Below are positions 1-12,800 of a stretch of 64,000 nt of DNA, piece by piece. The position numbers were made by a program, and so were the translations under genes. The stretch lies in assembly GCA_002633005.1 (NCBI GenBank), contig NMRA01000083.1:320896-384895 (forward strand), written 5' to 3'. This stretch comes from Phoronis australis. Lineage: Eukaryota > Phoronida > Phoronidae. Every line of letters begins with the position of its first letter. Position 1 is the first letter of the stretch. The notes beneath the pieces were generated by a model that had not been told where the DNA came from, made no database searches, and saw only the letters and a list, made by a program, of their open reading frames with translations.

Positions 1-90
1 GAACAGTGGTTCTGAAGGCTCTGTGAACTAAAGTGTCTGCACGGTTAGCAGAAGGTCTTAAGTTCGAGTCTTGGATGGGGCAGAAATCTT
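1..90 (+). repeat. Degenerate tRNA-like (SINE head) relic
   Basis: The stretch ends with AAGTTCGAGTCTTGG, which resembles an RNA polymerase III B box (GGTTCGANTCC) inside a tRNA T arm. No foldable intact tRNA is seen, so a SINE relic is the best reading. Confidence 0.25.
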
Positions 91-755
91 GTCAGACTTA
101 TTCATTAGGTCATATGATGTGGCCAACAGGTGGCATGCAGACCAGACTTAAAAATGTGAACAGAAAGTAATCTAAATCAAGTTGTTTGTAGACAGAAAGT
201 GGGGCTATAACAGCTTAAAGGTTAAACAAAAGAAAACAAAAAGGTTAGGGAATGACTATTAATTGTCTTAATTGCAAAATAACAATATCTGTATTGAACT
301 AAAGGAATTATTCAATTTCAAATTGCATTTAATGCAAATCATTATTAACAACAAATAATTTTCTAACATAACTCTCTAAGCTAGTGGCAGTCTAGTTTTC
401 TAAAGTGGTGACTAGCGATGTAAGCCATGACCTGAGTCATATTCGCATGAGAATTTTAGAAGGCATGAATAAGAAAAAATGTTTCGTCAGGTTGTTTCCA
501 ATCTATATACTTGAACCAGCATCTGTATTTTTCCACTTGACTTCCTAAATAACAATTTAAAATTTCATGTACTGTTGACAGTAACACTTCAAAGTAATGC
601 TTCCTCAACCATTATCTAGACGATTGCGGAACACGCATCTTTTACAATTCAGCAGTACAGTAACGATCTGCGTGCTACCACAGCAGATGCACGCTCAACA
701 TTGGTCAGTGGCAGGCCTACACAGATTGCGATGTTGACTAAAGTGTCGGAACTGT
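91..755. other. 3' flank / 3' UTR of TOX
   Basis: Non-coding. It should hold the 3' UTR of the minus-strand TOX transcript. A weak ATTAAA on the minus strand (about 327-332) is the only polyadenylation-signal-like hexamer I noticed. No other feature seen. Confidence 0.3.
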
Positions 756-801
756 CTAGTAAGTGGCTGATCTGGCAGCGACCCAAGCAGTGAACACGTC
801 C
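756..801 (-). CDS. TOX: TOX exon 9, terminal exon
   Basis: After acceptor gttttag, the first G completes the CA|G codon from exon 8; GACGTGTTC then begins [14 protein letters not shown] and stop TAG (758-756). DVFxAWVAxR is the known continuation after the Cys motif in TOX paralogues, and phase fits exactly, which makes chance unlikely for a 46-nt coding piece. Confidence 0.85.
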
Positions 802-3800
802 CTAAAACACAAAGAGAATCAACAGTTTACGAAAGGCGTCTCTCAAAACAAAATCACTGCATAATGATTCACCAATTGAGAAGATTTGACCACCAACTTG
901 TCAAGTTGATAAGGCCAAAAAATAATAGCATAATTTGTTCTGGTCTGTGTTTTTTGAAAACTGATGCAATATTTTTTTAGTTCTCCGTATCTTCAAAAGA
1001 GAAAAGATTAACAGATGTAGGCTGAAATAGGTCGTGACCATTCCTTTTTATTGCCCCAGCATCACCTGACATCACCTGAAATAGGTCAGGATCCTCCTGT
1101 GTTCTACAAAACGTCACATGATGTCAGCGTGAGTTTCAAAATGAGTCGGGTGCAGACCCGAACCAAGTACGCAAGTTTTTGGTCAAACTACTATTAATCA
1201 TTTTAAGATGTATACAGCAGAGCTATATTTAAGCGCTTGAACACAATATGCATTAAAGAAACAAAAATTCAAGGCCCTAATATAACCAACAAAGAGTGCA
1301 TATAGATGCACAGACATAAATTATATCGCAAACAGCAAATACCCATGATATTGCTGGGTAAGAACATGAACAGGTGCAGGAAAAACTGCATAACTTTGGT
1401 AATCTCTCACATGACCATATTTCCAAGCATAGCATTATAAGAACGAAGCAGTTATGTCTACGTTTGGATATATCAAGGTACACGTAAAACACACATTTCA
1501 ATAGCAGATTATTGAGCAGAAACAATTGACTGCCTTCTCCGAGCTTGGCATACATGTCAACTGCTATGGTTTTTTACACATCTCTGCTGTTTTTTTCCAT
1601 CGTTGTAATGTTACGCTGTGGCGCTAGAAATGCTACCCTATTTGTGGAACCACTGTTTCTTTTCCATTGAAAATCCACGTGAAAAACCTAGGTCTGAGCT
1701 GCATTCTTGTGAAACAGCCGACATAGGGAAGGGAAATTTAACAAAATGGGTGGTGTCAGGTGGCAGGGCATTGCTCATGCGTGACTGCCGCTGCTTCTAC
1801 CACTTTGCTACCTTTTTGAAACCGTTGCCATGGTAAGAGTAAAAACGAGCAGAGACGTATTGTTTAGTCTTGGTAGTGAACGAATGAAAGGAAATGACGA
1901 GAAGATAAAAAGTGTGTACCATTAACTACTAGTTTCTGGTGGTATGCAAAAAAGACGATGCAACCTGCCAGTGCATTGCACACCAAAGCACAACCACAAT
2001 TAAATAACAAGCGGTACCCTATGCACCAATGCTGCTGAAATGAAATGTCATCCCGGCGTATTGTGCAATCAGCCCATATACCAATAGGGGACCGGTAAGT
2101 ATGAATCAAAACCAAAAGGGATAACATCTCATGACTTTCATAAACTTTTTAATTATAGTATACTGTAACATAACTCAAGCAGAAAATTCTAGACCACTGC
2201 TAGCAATACATCACCAGCTTTCCTATCTGACTCATATGGGCTTTTCATCAGTGGCACGTCCTACCCATATGTAATATTAACTGAATTTAATACTATCTTA
2301 AGGAACTGACAAAATTTCCATGAGCTGCTCATCAAATCTAACAGGGCGGAAAGGTAGTAAATTTGTGTTATTAAAAAAATTGTTAAATTTGGTCCTGATA
2401 AATGCTATCATTTTCAACTAAATTGACAGTTACAGTTGGATGTTTTATTGTTCAATTTTAGCTAAGCTTAAAACTTCACTAGCCAAACATTCTTCTTTCT
2501 GGTGATTTCTTATAAATTTGAGAATGCAGTTACTTTGAACTAATCTTTCATGTTCTCTTGAACGATGAAATTATGAATGCTTGCAAAATTCGAGATTAAA
2601 GAGCCACTGGCAAAATGATAGAATGCACGGATCACGTAAAAATTTCATAATCTTTTTGGCTAAGTTAATATTCAATTAGATGTCGAAATTTATAACAGTT
2701 TATGATATTTTCGAATTTTGTGACAGCTATTGTCTTCTTGTATCTTTTTGGTGTCTTGGTTAACGTACATTACAAGTGAGCTATGTCTGCTTACTCATAA
2801 AATCACATATAAAATATGGGAAAATAACTAAATAAACTAAACGGATGGTACTAATTTCTTACAACTTATCAAAAATAGCATCCAAACTGGTGTACCCGTA
2901 AAGTCAACGTGTGTCTTTTCAGTTTGGTTGTGTCAATTAACGTAATAACGGAGCCTCAGGTAAACATTGACTATGCCATGCTAAGTCTAGATGATAAATA
3001 CTTACTGACAATGATTAACCACACACTGACTGCTGCAGTACTCATTGTCCCAAAGAGGGCTCTCTATGGCTGGGTTGGAACAGCTGTCAAATTCACACAA
3101 CGTAATTGGCTGCTGAAATGGAAAACATACTGCATCAAAAAGGTATAAACAGTGTGAGAACTCAGCAGACACATAAAATGCAAAAACATCATGGTACTTG
3201 TAGAATGACAACCTTAAGGTAATTCGTTTGGAAAAAACCTCAGAATAAGCTTCCAAAATGGTAATCAGATTTGTCCAATGCTCTTCACAATAGGAACACA
3301 CCTGCCAGGTTCCAAGTTTCAACAAGTACCGGTAACTTGGTATAAGGAAGATGCAAAGGAAACTGTAATTCCCACCAGAGGGCATATTTGTCAGATCTGT
3401 TTGAACATCAACATCAGGGGGGGTTCTCAAAGGGAATACATTAGCAAGTTGCATGATCAGCAGTTCCATTAAATAACTTTAATAGTAGATATCGAGGCAA
3501 ACATAGAGAAAACTACAATTGTCACTAATGGGCATAATTAGTTGAATCCATCTGAAAATCATCACCAGTCACGCCTTCCATGACAGGAACGCATCTGTCA
3601 AAATTCATGCTGATCCTTCAAGTGGTATGGTGTACAGTGAAAAATAATAAAATTGCCACTATGGGGCGCCGCACAGGTAGGATCTGTCTCAAAATGAGCA
3701 GGTGCAGTTCTCCTGTATACATAAAAATTTCCTGAAAAATCCATCAAGTAACTTGAAACATAAACAGGCAAATGCAAAACGAATGTGAAGATCCGTCAAG

Positions 3801-6800
3801 GGGTTTGGGAGATAGAGAGGTGGGCTACTTGACAGAAACAACATGTTTTTGAGGTTACATAAAAAGCCTTTATCAGAAACTTGGCCCCTTTCAAGGCACT
3901 TTATACTTCGTCAATAGATTTGTATAAGAACTGCTGCCATTATCAATTCAACTTATCATGAAAACTAATCTAAGTTCCTATGCATTTGCATTGACCACAG
4001 TAACAAAACGCTCATTGAAATAAAACTGCAATACCGTACACTGAAACTAGTGCCTTTTAATCGTTTGGTTTTTGAAATATAACTCAACGTGAAAAATTAA
4101 GATCGGGATCAATTTCCCTGAAGAAATACAATGAGAATTAACCAAAAACCATGCAATTGGATTCAATTCGTTGACCACCATTTCCATCGGGACGGACCAA
4201 TCACCATAATGTATTCATCGTGGTAATTAATTGGTGTACAAGTTTTGATACAGGGCAACAACAGCGCACATGTTTAAAGCTGCACTTCACCCCGTTTAAT
4301 TAACTAACAAACGAAAATCAAATTAGGCTTTTTACTTTCATAACATTGGTCTCATAATATTCCTTACTGTCATAGGGTTCTATTTCCCTTCCCAAAAAAA
4401 ACATTGAAAGCAAGACTAACTCGAGAAAATGCTTCAAAGTTAACTGGGGTTGACCATCTGTAAAATTACAAACTCCACAATATGTTGCCTGTGAATTGAG
4501 TCGCTGGTTAAAAATCGGTGAGCATGGTGATGTCTTTAAACCCCAAAGTGCTTTGGCTACAAATTAAACAAAAGTTGATCAGGGATAAAATACTCCTTTC
4601 ACAATGGGCTGGATTTGGAAACCACTGTGGTCTAGGAGTTGAAACTAAATGAAATATTTACAATGTGCATGTTACAATCAAGATAACACAAACCAAAATA
4701 TTTGTTAATACGTCTCACAGTCAATGGCAGATGGCCATTTTTAAACCAAAGAGTTATGGTAGAACACAAACAAATTTAAATTCAGCCAGGACAATAAACA
4801 AACCTGATCTATTTCAGGTGCTGTCATGGTAACTGGCTCAGGCATTGACACAGAGTCGGCATGACGGTTCGCCAAACTATCAGGTTCACTTGTCGTCATG
4901 ATATCCGACTCGGGCAACTTCTGCTCTGCCATGAGGTTCTCGTCAGTTGTCACAGGTTTAATTTCCTGCACAGGGGCAGTAGGGACACTGACAGGGGCTG
5001 TCACACTGTTTGCCCCTGTCACCATGGCACCGGTAGTTAGGAGTGACCGTGAAGACTTCATGCTCTGTAGCTTGTGTAGTTCCTTTTCGGGCAGCATTAC
5101 CTTGATGACTTTCTTCGTTTGGTTGCCAGGCTCGCCTGACATCTGGGTAACAGTTATCGAAATCGGCTTGCTGGCCGCCTGCTCTAGAAGTGAGCGGGGG
5201 ATCTGTATGGTCTGACCCTTTAGCACAGACGTCTGAAGTGTAGGCTCACCATCAGAGGGCGTGACGATGCCATTCTCCGCCACAGTGATGGTGGTAGGTT
5301 GTGAGTCGTTTGCAGCATCAGTTGTTACTTCTGTAAGTTCTATTGCATCACAGGAGTTCACGCTCCCTGAAGGTGAGCTAATAGCTATTGGCGCAGCCTC
5401 CATTTTTGCCTTCTTGCCAACTGGTTTGTCTTCCTCCTCATTAGCTGCTTTGGCCAACTCAGCAGCCTCAGCTAATCCTTGGTCAGGTGTTTGCTGAAAG
5501 GCACGAAATGAAAAAATAAAAAAAAAAGACTAGCCTTATTTAAGAGATGGACACATTAAAATGCTTTACAAAACTTAAATTGAATGTTTAGAAAAAGTCA
5601 ACATACTAGCAAATGATAAATGCTTAACATGGTACAAGTTTGCATCTTTACAGCTGCAGCACACACTACATGTCGTCTGCTACTACACAGGGTCAGTCCA
5701 TTTTGATGGCAGGGGTGTCAGGTCTTGGAAAGAATTCAAAACCTAACGGATAAATCTAAAATATTTTACGACCACAATTTCAGTTTAAGGACGTTATAAA
5801 TTGTTTGTGGTGAGATAAAGGTGCTTCAAGCATGACCTCAGTTTAGTTTTTGTTAATCACTGGAATAATGGATTAGCTATTGTCCCAGACTTCTTCAGCC
5901 AGTGCAACATTGCAGTCAAAATTATAACCACCACATTATACAGGTTCACCCAACATGTTGAAACTTAACAGTCAGGCATGGATTTAAGGGGGACCAAGAG
6001 GATCATGCCCCATCCCCCTAAAATTCTCCCATATTCCACTCGGCAGTTCGGGATACGAATATCAGATGGGCAAAATCCTGGCTAATACTGTGCACTGCTC
6101 CCCCAGCCCCGAACTCAAAATCCTGGATCTGCCCCTGACGCTAGTCAACAGCTTACCTGTGATATAACCGAAGCCCTGTAAGCAGCAAGTTTCTTGAGAT
6201 ATTCTTTCTTAGCATTCTCTGTTTTCTTCTTGTAAGTCTGAAATAGAAATTTAAATGCTGGCTCTGATGAGACACAAGCAAATGCACGCTGCATATTTTC
6301 TAATCTGTTACAGAGACAACAAAAATTAACTGAAAACATCACTTGTTGGCATGTCAATGAAACCAAATGAAAAAATATAGGGATATTTATTATACCTGCT
6401 TTGATAATGCTACAGGCTAAAACATGTCAAAATAATCACACAGAAATCAAAATACAAAACAAAGACTAGCAATAAAAACTGTCAAAATGGCAATGCCATC
6501 ACTACACTAAGTTCTGAAGTGCATGCTGACTGCACAGAAAAAAGAAACTAGGGACAGACCAACATAATTGGTAGTGGCAAACTTAAGACTCACATCCTTA
6601 GCGACAGCATCCAAGCTGTCCCACATTGAAGCTACAATTTTGGAGACTTCCCCAAAGGTGGCGTTGGGTTTCTGGCCTTTGATGGCTGCCTGGGTATCCC
6701 GGAAAAACAGGGCATACGCCGATACAGGCCTGCAACAACAAATTGTGCAAGTCTTAAACAGATGACATAAACTCTTCATAAAAGTTACCCATTCACAGCA

Positions 6801-9800
6801 AAATCATGAACTGACAAATTTATGGGCAGACATCAATGTGTCCCCTTTCTTCAGGCCTCTACCCAATCCGGTTGTGAGATAATTCGGCAGTCATGCGTGC
6901 TGGCCGACAGTTCTGCAGAAAGCAGATAAATCATCATTTTCCTAATATTGGAAGCACATAATTTGTTTCAATTTCTTTACTACATGGACTTTCTGTTTAA
7001 AAAATATAGGTTCACAATCAAAATCTATGCTTAGCAGTTTCCAAAAATGAACAAGGTCACCCAGTGCATGTCAAAAACAAAGCTTTTTGAGAAACAGGGC
7101 AGTTTATTTCAGCAGATTTAGGCTTACATAAAAATTTACATAGTAGTGCCGATACCATAAACATAACTTGGCATATCAACACTCATTCCATATGGATGTT
7201 ACTGGCACATATTCTGTTTATAAACCCAGTCTTATATATTTGAGGTACTAGAAAGTAAATGCTCTGGGCTTCAATATCAGAAATTCCTGGGCAATATACT
7301 CTAAATCCTGTCTACACGATTGATTTTCCCTTTGGACCAGCTGATCTATGAAGCAACAATGAACAAATGCTGCCAGCGATGCTGTTTCTGGACTGTGCAG
7401 TTGATGTTTGTGATAAGAATCCACTCAAGGGACATGCTGTGATTGGCACCAGATCATATCAGTGCCAGTCTGGACCTTAAGAGATCAGATGTACTTTATT
7501 TCACAGGACATATTTCACAAGTTAAAGAATCTTACGAGGACAGGAAACATAAAAAGACAGTATCAAAATTAATCTAAGCATAATGTTCCATTCAAACAAG
7601 GGTTTAGTATTAAAAACTAATTGATGATAATTAAAGTTTATTATTAATTCATCTTGACATGCATGCTCTTTTCCAGTTCATTCCATTTTGATATGAACTG
7701 AGCAAAATGCAAAGAACTGGAAAAGAGCATGCATGTCAAGATGAATTAATAATAAGCTTTAATTATCATAAATTAGTTTTTTTAATACTAAGCCCTTGTT
7801 TGAATTGAACATTATGCCACTGTCTTTTTGTTTCCTGTTCTCTTAAGATTCTTTAACTTGAATTCATTCATGGTATTCTGGCACTTTAAAGTCATTTATT
7901 GATTTTTCAAAATTTTGTAATTTTGCATTTAATATTTTGGAGCCTTACCCGTAACAATTCCACAAATTAGTTGTCACTGCATTACTTAGCTAAGTAGAGG
8001 CATCTTTTAAAATGATTACTTTGTCGCCATGATGGCAGTTTTATGTTTTAACTGTGTTAATCATGTTTCCCAATTTACCGAATTTCTCATGTCGACGCAG
8101 CATAAGTAAGTCTTTTTCTACCTTTACACAAAAGGTGGAACACTTAAATTTCTTTGTTAATCAGTTTTGATGCCTCACACATTATGAAATAGAAAACACG
8201 GGAGTCATCGACTATTTTTGTTCGGACACCATCACATAAGAATGCGCATTGAGACCATCTCAAAAGCTTGCCATTTCCAAGACCATGATTCCCTCCACTG
8301 CATTTCACAAGATGTTGATTATGTTATGCTGCTGGGATTATGAAATAAGTTAAGTTGATGAGCATGAGCAGATTTAGCGAGGGGGGCACAGAGCCTGTCC
8401 CAGTCTCCTCTAGGCAGGACCCAAAAGAAAACACCAGTGGCTTGCTATTCTGGGGGAAAACAATGCATTTCCTTCCAAAATTATGATTATCTCTTACATC
8501 TGCCAGTAGATGTGAATAAACTAAGACCAGAGGTCTCTTTCAAAGTAAACATCTTTTAAGATCACTTACCTGAAAGGTATACCTCATTTAACATGTATGT
8601 GTTGTTCATTATTTAATGACTTTGTACAGCCAAATCGCTGTCAACATAAAAACTATTATTCTTACGCGCAAAAAATGGCTTCTCACTTCTGATAAGGTGT
8701 ATCACAGTAGTTTTCAAAATAAAATGGACAACGATAGAATTCCATATAGTGTCAACGCCATTTCTTTTTGGTGAGAATCTGTTTCAATACTGCCTAAATC
8801 TTGACAAAATATCGACAGGTAATACTCTGTACACTGTGTTGAACATGCAGCAACTTACTACGCTAAGCCATACACCTAGGATTCAGAATCCTCGCATGCA
8901 CAAATAAGCAGCTAGGCACAATAATGCCACATTAAACTCGGCCTGAATTTTGACAAAAGCACAACCTTATTGTGACACAGGTTTGACTTAACTGCAAGAA
9001 GTTTGTCATACTTTTACCAAGTCTGATTGAGTTCTGTCAATTAAGTCTATCCAGTTTATTTTGAAAACTACTTACTATATAGCACATTGTACATGTGAAA
9101 ACGTATTCCAACAAAGCAGAAAACAAGTGACTGCAAAAGATTTTTTATCATCACTCAGTCTTGAAACAAAATGCCGAAAAGCAGCAGTATTTGTCACGAG
9201 ATATGTAAAAATTATGGTTTGTGATTACCTTTTTATTATAATTTACAATATCAGTCACTTCTTAACGGGTGCTACATAATTTCTCGTTACATTTTACTTT
9301 TAATAGAAAATATTACGCTACTTATGTTGTATATATTGTACCAATGCTCAAACTATGTACATTAATTGTAAATTGTTGAAAAAAAATCAAATCTCTGTTT
9401 ACCTCGAGACAGTTCTAACTTTTTGTGTGTTTAAAAAAATCCTGAAGCCCATAAATTATAAATAGAAAGCAGGATGCGGGAGCGTTGATCCAAAGTTACA
9501 TACGCGCATATTACATTGCACAATGATAGCCCAACTATACCAGCTGAGAGTTCTGAGGCTACAAACTGATGCAGGTGCCTGGCAAACTAGGCTAATTGAC
9601 AGAGAATCAAATTAATAAAAAATACCAGGGAGCTGAGAAACTGGAGACAATGGCATGGCTTAAATATCACTGTTTTGGGCAATTTAGAAGCCTGGGTAGT
9701 TTCACTGCCCACATAGCTTCTGATGCACAGAAAATGCGAATTGTAAATTTAATTTTGTACAAGCTGTTGTTCAAAAAAACTAGATGAACAAATTAAAAGG

Positions 9801-12800
9801 ATACAACTGAGTATAATAGATTAAAATAGTCCCTTCAACAAAATATGTAACAGAAAACCGAACAAGAAACACTAAAATGACGGACATCTGAAGGTGAAAA
9901 TAAACACAATACAATTCTCACCAACCACTTTAGAAATGCTACGCTAAACCTAAAAGAGAAATAAAACTTGAAAAACATGAAACATTTCATTTGGAATTCC
10001 AGATACGTTTTTGTTTCGTACCTTACTAATAGCATAAAAGTATGCAAAACTCAACCATAACACATATAAACAACAAGTATAACTGATACGTTTGCCAATT
10101 TTCCGTTGACAATTTTACACGATGTTCGAAATAAAAATCGAATAATCATCAATGGCGTCCAATACAATAGCAGTTCTCCAGATCGCTTCAGGCACTAATC
10201 ACCAGGTGGCGCTCATCTTTACACCAATTTTCAGGCAATCCATGAAATAATTAAGTTACATACAAGAAGTATTGCTTCAGGCTTGTTTCCCAGGGAAACC
10301 AAAAAATTCTATAGGGTTACACTGCAGAGCATAATATACTCAAACATAAAACGGTTGAAAAGATAAGAGCAGTTTGCGTGCATTGTGAAAGAGTATTTAT
10401 TAACAAAGAGAAGTAACCGTTGAAAAGTTTCAGGTGCAAATCAGAAATAGAAATGAGACCAGAAAATGAAAAAGCAGCTTAGAAACCAACATGAAATAAA
10501 AAAATATGTATTTTAGTAAATTAAAAAGAAACTTAAAAACAATCAATTCACAGAAGGATAAGTGTATGAAAATTTACTTGGCCTTTTTTTTCTAAGAGAA
10601 AATGCTCTTCAAAAGTCATAAAACCAAGTTTATTTAAGCTACACCTGAAAATTTAATTCCCAAACCAGATGAAGTCACCTTCATAAGAAAAACATGGCAT
10701 TTCACACTCTAATGTCAGCCAAGTTACTAAACCACGAGACTCATGCATCTCCCCTAACAACCATTTTTTGTTTCTGCACGTGAAACACTAAATATACAAA
10801 TGTTCATCTTCTTAAGTACAGTCTGAGGTAGAGCCAAATTGACAGTGGTCCCCAAGCACGTCGAAATGGCTTCTAATTTGAGACCAATTTCATAGCCGTG
10901 AGTGACCCAGATCTAAATGCCTCTTGGCACTTTCTGGGTTATGTATATTCATTGTATTCTGAAGATTTCTTAATAAACATTAAAAACAAATAAAAAAGTG
11001 GCCTAATTCACTTGTTTCTGAGAGTGAAAATTGATGATGATGGGTGCATTGTGGCACTGGACCCTGAAACAAACTTAACTCCAAACCAGTAATACCACTA
11101 AGGAAACTAAATAAATTTCCATCCAGCAGTACAGCCCCCCCTCAGAATATCACAACAGAGGCCTGACCAAGTGCATCACTTCTGTACCTGACCCAGTTAT
11201 GTTAATTGTGCACCTTACTTAACTCTAACCCACATCATGGTAATTCTCCACATATTTCACAAAAATAACCGCCAAACTTGTCATTTTTCCATTTTTCAAG
11301 TCTGTTTATTTTGCTATCCATAGTGGTAATTTTACGAAATGTTTCATGACATTTACACACTACAAACCAAGCTAGTACTAATGTAATCTCTATTTTTGTG
11401 GAGAAATCGGACAAAAGAGAATTTTACTTATCAGCCATATTGTGAAGAATTATAGTCCTTACTTCTCTTAACCACAAGTCAGTGTGTTGGTTGTGCGTTA
11501 GTGAAAACTAACCAAGAATAGCATTCATATCACTTACTTCTGCGGTTCATTAGGGTCCTTCTTCTTGCGTTTGCGAGGCTTCTTCTCTTTAGTCTTTTTA
11601 GCTAATTTGGCCGTCACTGTTTTTCTGGAGGTTAACTGCAACAAAACACAGGCCGCAAAGCCACCATGTAGGACCCTATCAACATATGTATGTATGTGCA
11701 TTTAACTAAATATAACGGTATACAATCCTACAGATTTTACTTCAGTCAGTAAAAGTACATATTTTCTGAAAGTGTAGAGTCTGATTTAAACGTTTTAACA
11801 ATCTGTCATTAATTGTCCTTCCAGTAAATTTTTGATAAGAAAATAACATGATTAAATTTCATTTGATGTAAATGTTCTACCACAACTACCTAAAATAAAA
11901 ACTGAGGACGATGTTCCAATATTTCACTCCACGTATAAAAAATCTAACCAATCTAGCAAACAATATGGCCAAGAAGAGAAATTTTATTTTTTCATTTTTC
12001 ATAAAAGATAAGTAGCACCAAATAAATGCTACGTCACTTTTAAAGTTCTAGACCATAGTTACTGCTTGACAATGATTATGAAAAATTGTGGGAATTCATA
12101 ACAATGTCAGACGCTTTGGAAAAATCATTTTGTACAAAATTGGAGAAATTTTACTAAAGTTTTCATATGAAGAGATGATACCAGACTCAGTGGTGCAACA
12201 CACCGCACTGATGGGCAGATCGTTAACCTGCCACAATTTACTGAATATGAAACTAGCCCCTATTCAAGAAATTTATTGGTCCAATAAATTCCCAGCCTAT
12301 ACAAGTTGATGGATTGCTTTAAAATAATAATAAACAGGCAGAAATGATGGTTCCTTGTGTATTTTTGGTGAAACAGTTGACAAATGAAGTTGTGCAAACT
12401 AATGTAAAAATGACTGAAAACTGAAAGCACACAAACCACAATAAACCCACACTGTTGAACTGATAGTCACCTGTGTTGACACTTCTAGGTTAGTTTATGA
12501 CTATAAACATGTGCAGTCTATGAACATGCACCTTGAATAACAAAATATGCTCACATCAAGTCATGTAGCACTTTTGAGATTTCATCTCGAACCTTTATGT
12601 AAAATGAAATTATGTTATCAATACCATTTTTTTTCTAAATTTGGCTAAAAGACTTGGGCATGTGACCCAATTAATACCAGATTGTTTTAAAGTCAAAAGT
12701 CAGATTCTGCAGGCTTTCAACCTTAAAAATATCTTTTTACCGAGTTAAACTAAATGATTTTGTTGATATTGATACGCAGAGTGAGGTAGTAGTATAAAAC

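Noticed and set aside
3113-3469. Upstream extension of the open frame containing TOX exon 8
   Set aside because: The sequence before the tttcag acceptor at 3113 is intron; family resemblance starts exactly after the acceptor.
4898-5497. Plus-strand open frames opposite TOX exon 7
   Set aside because: They mirror a well-supported coding exon and have no motifs.
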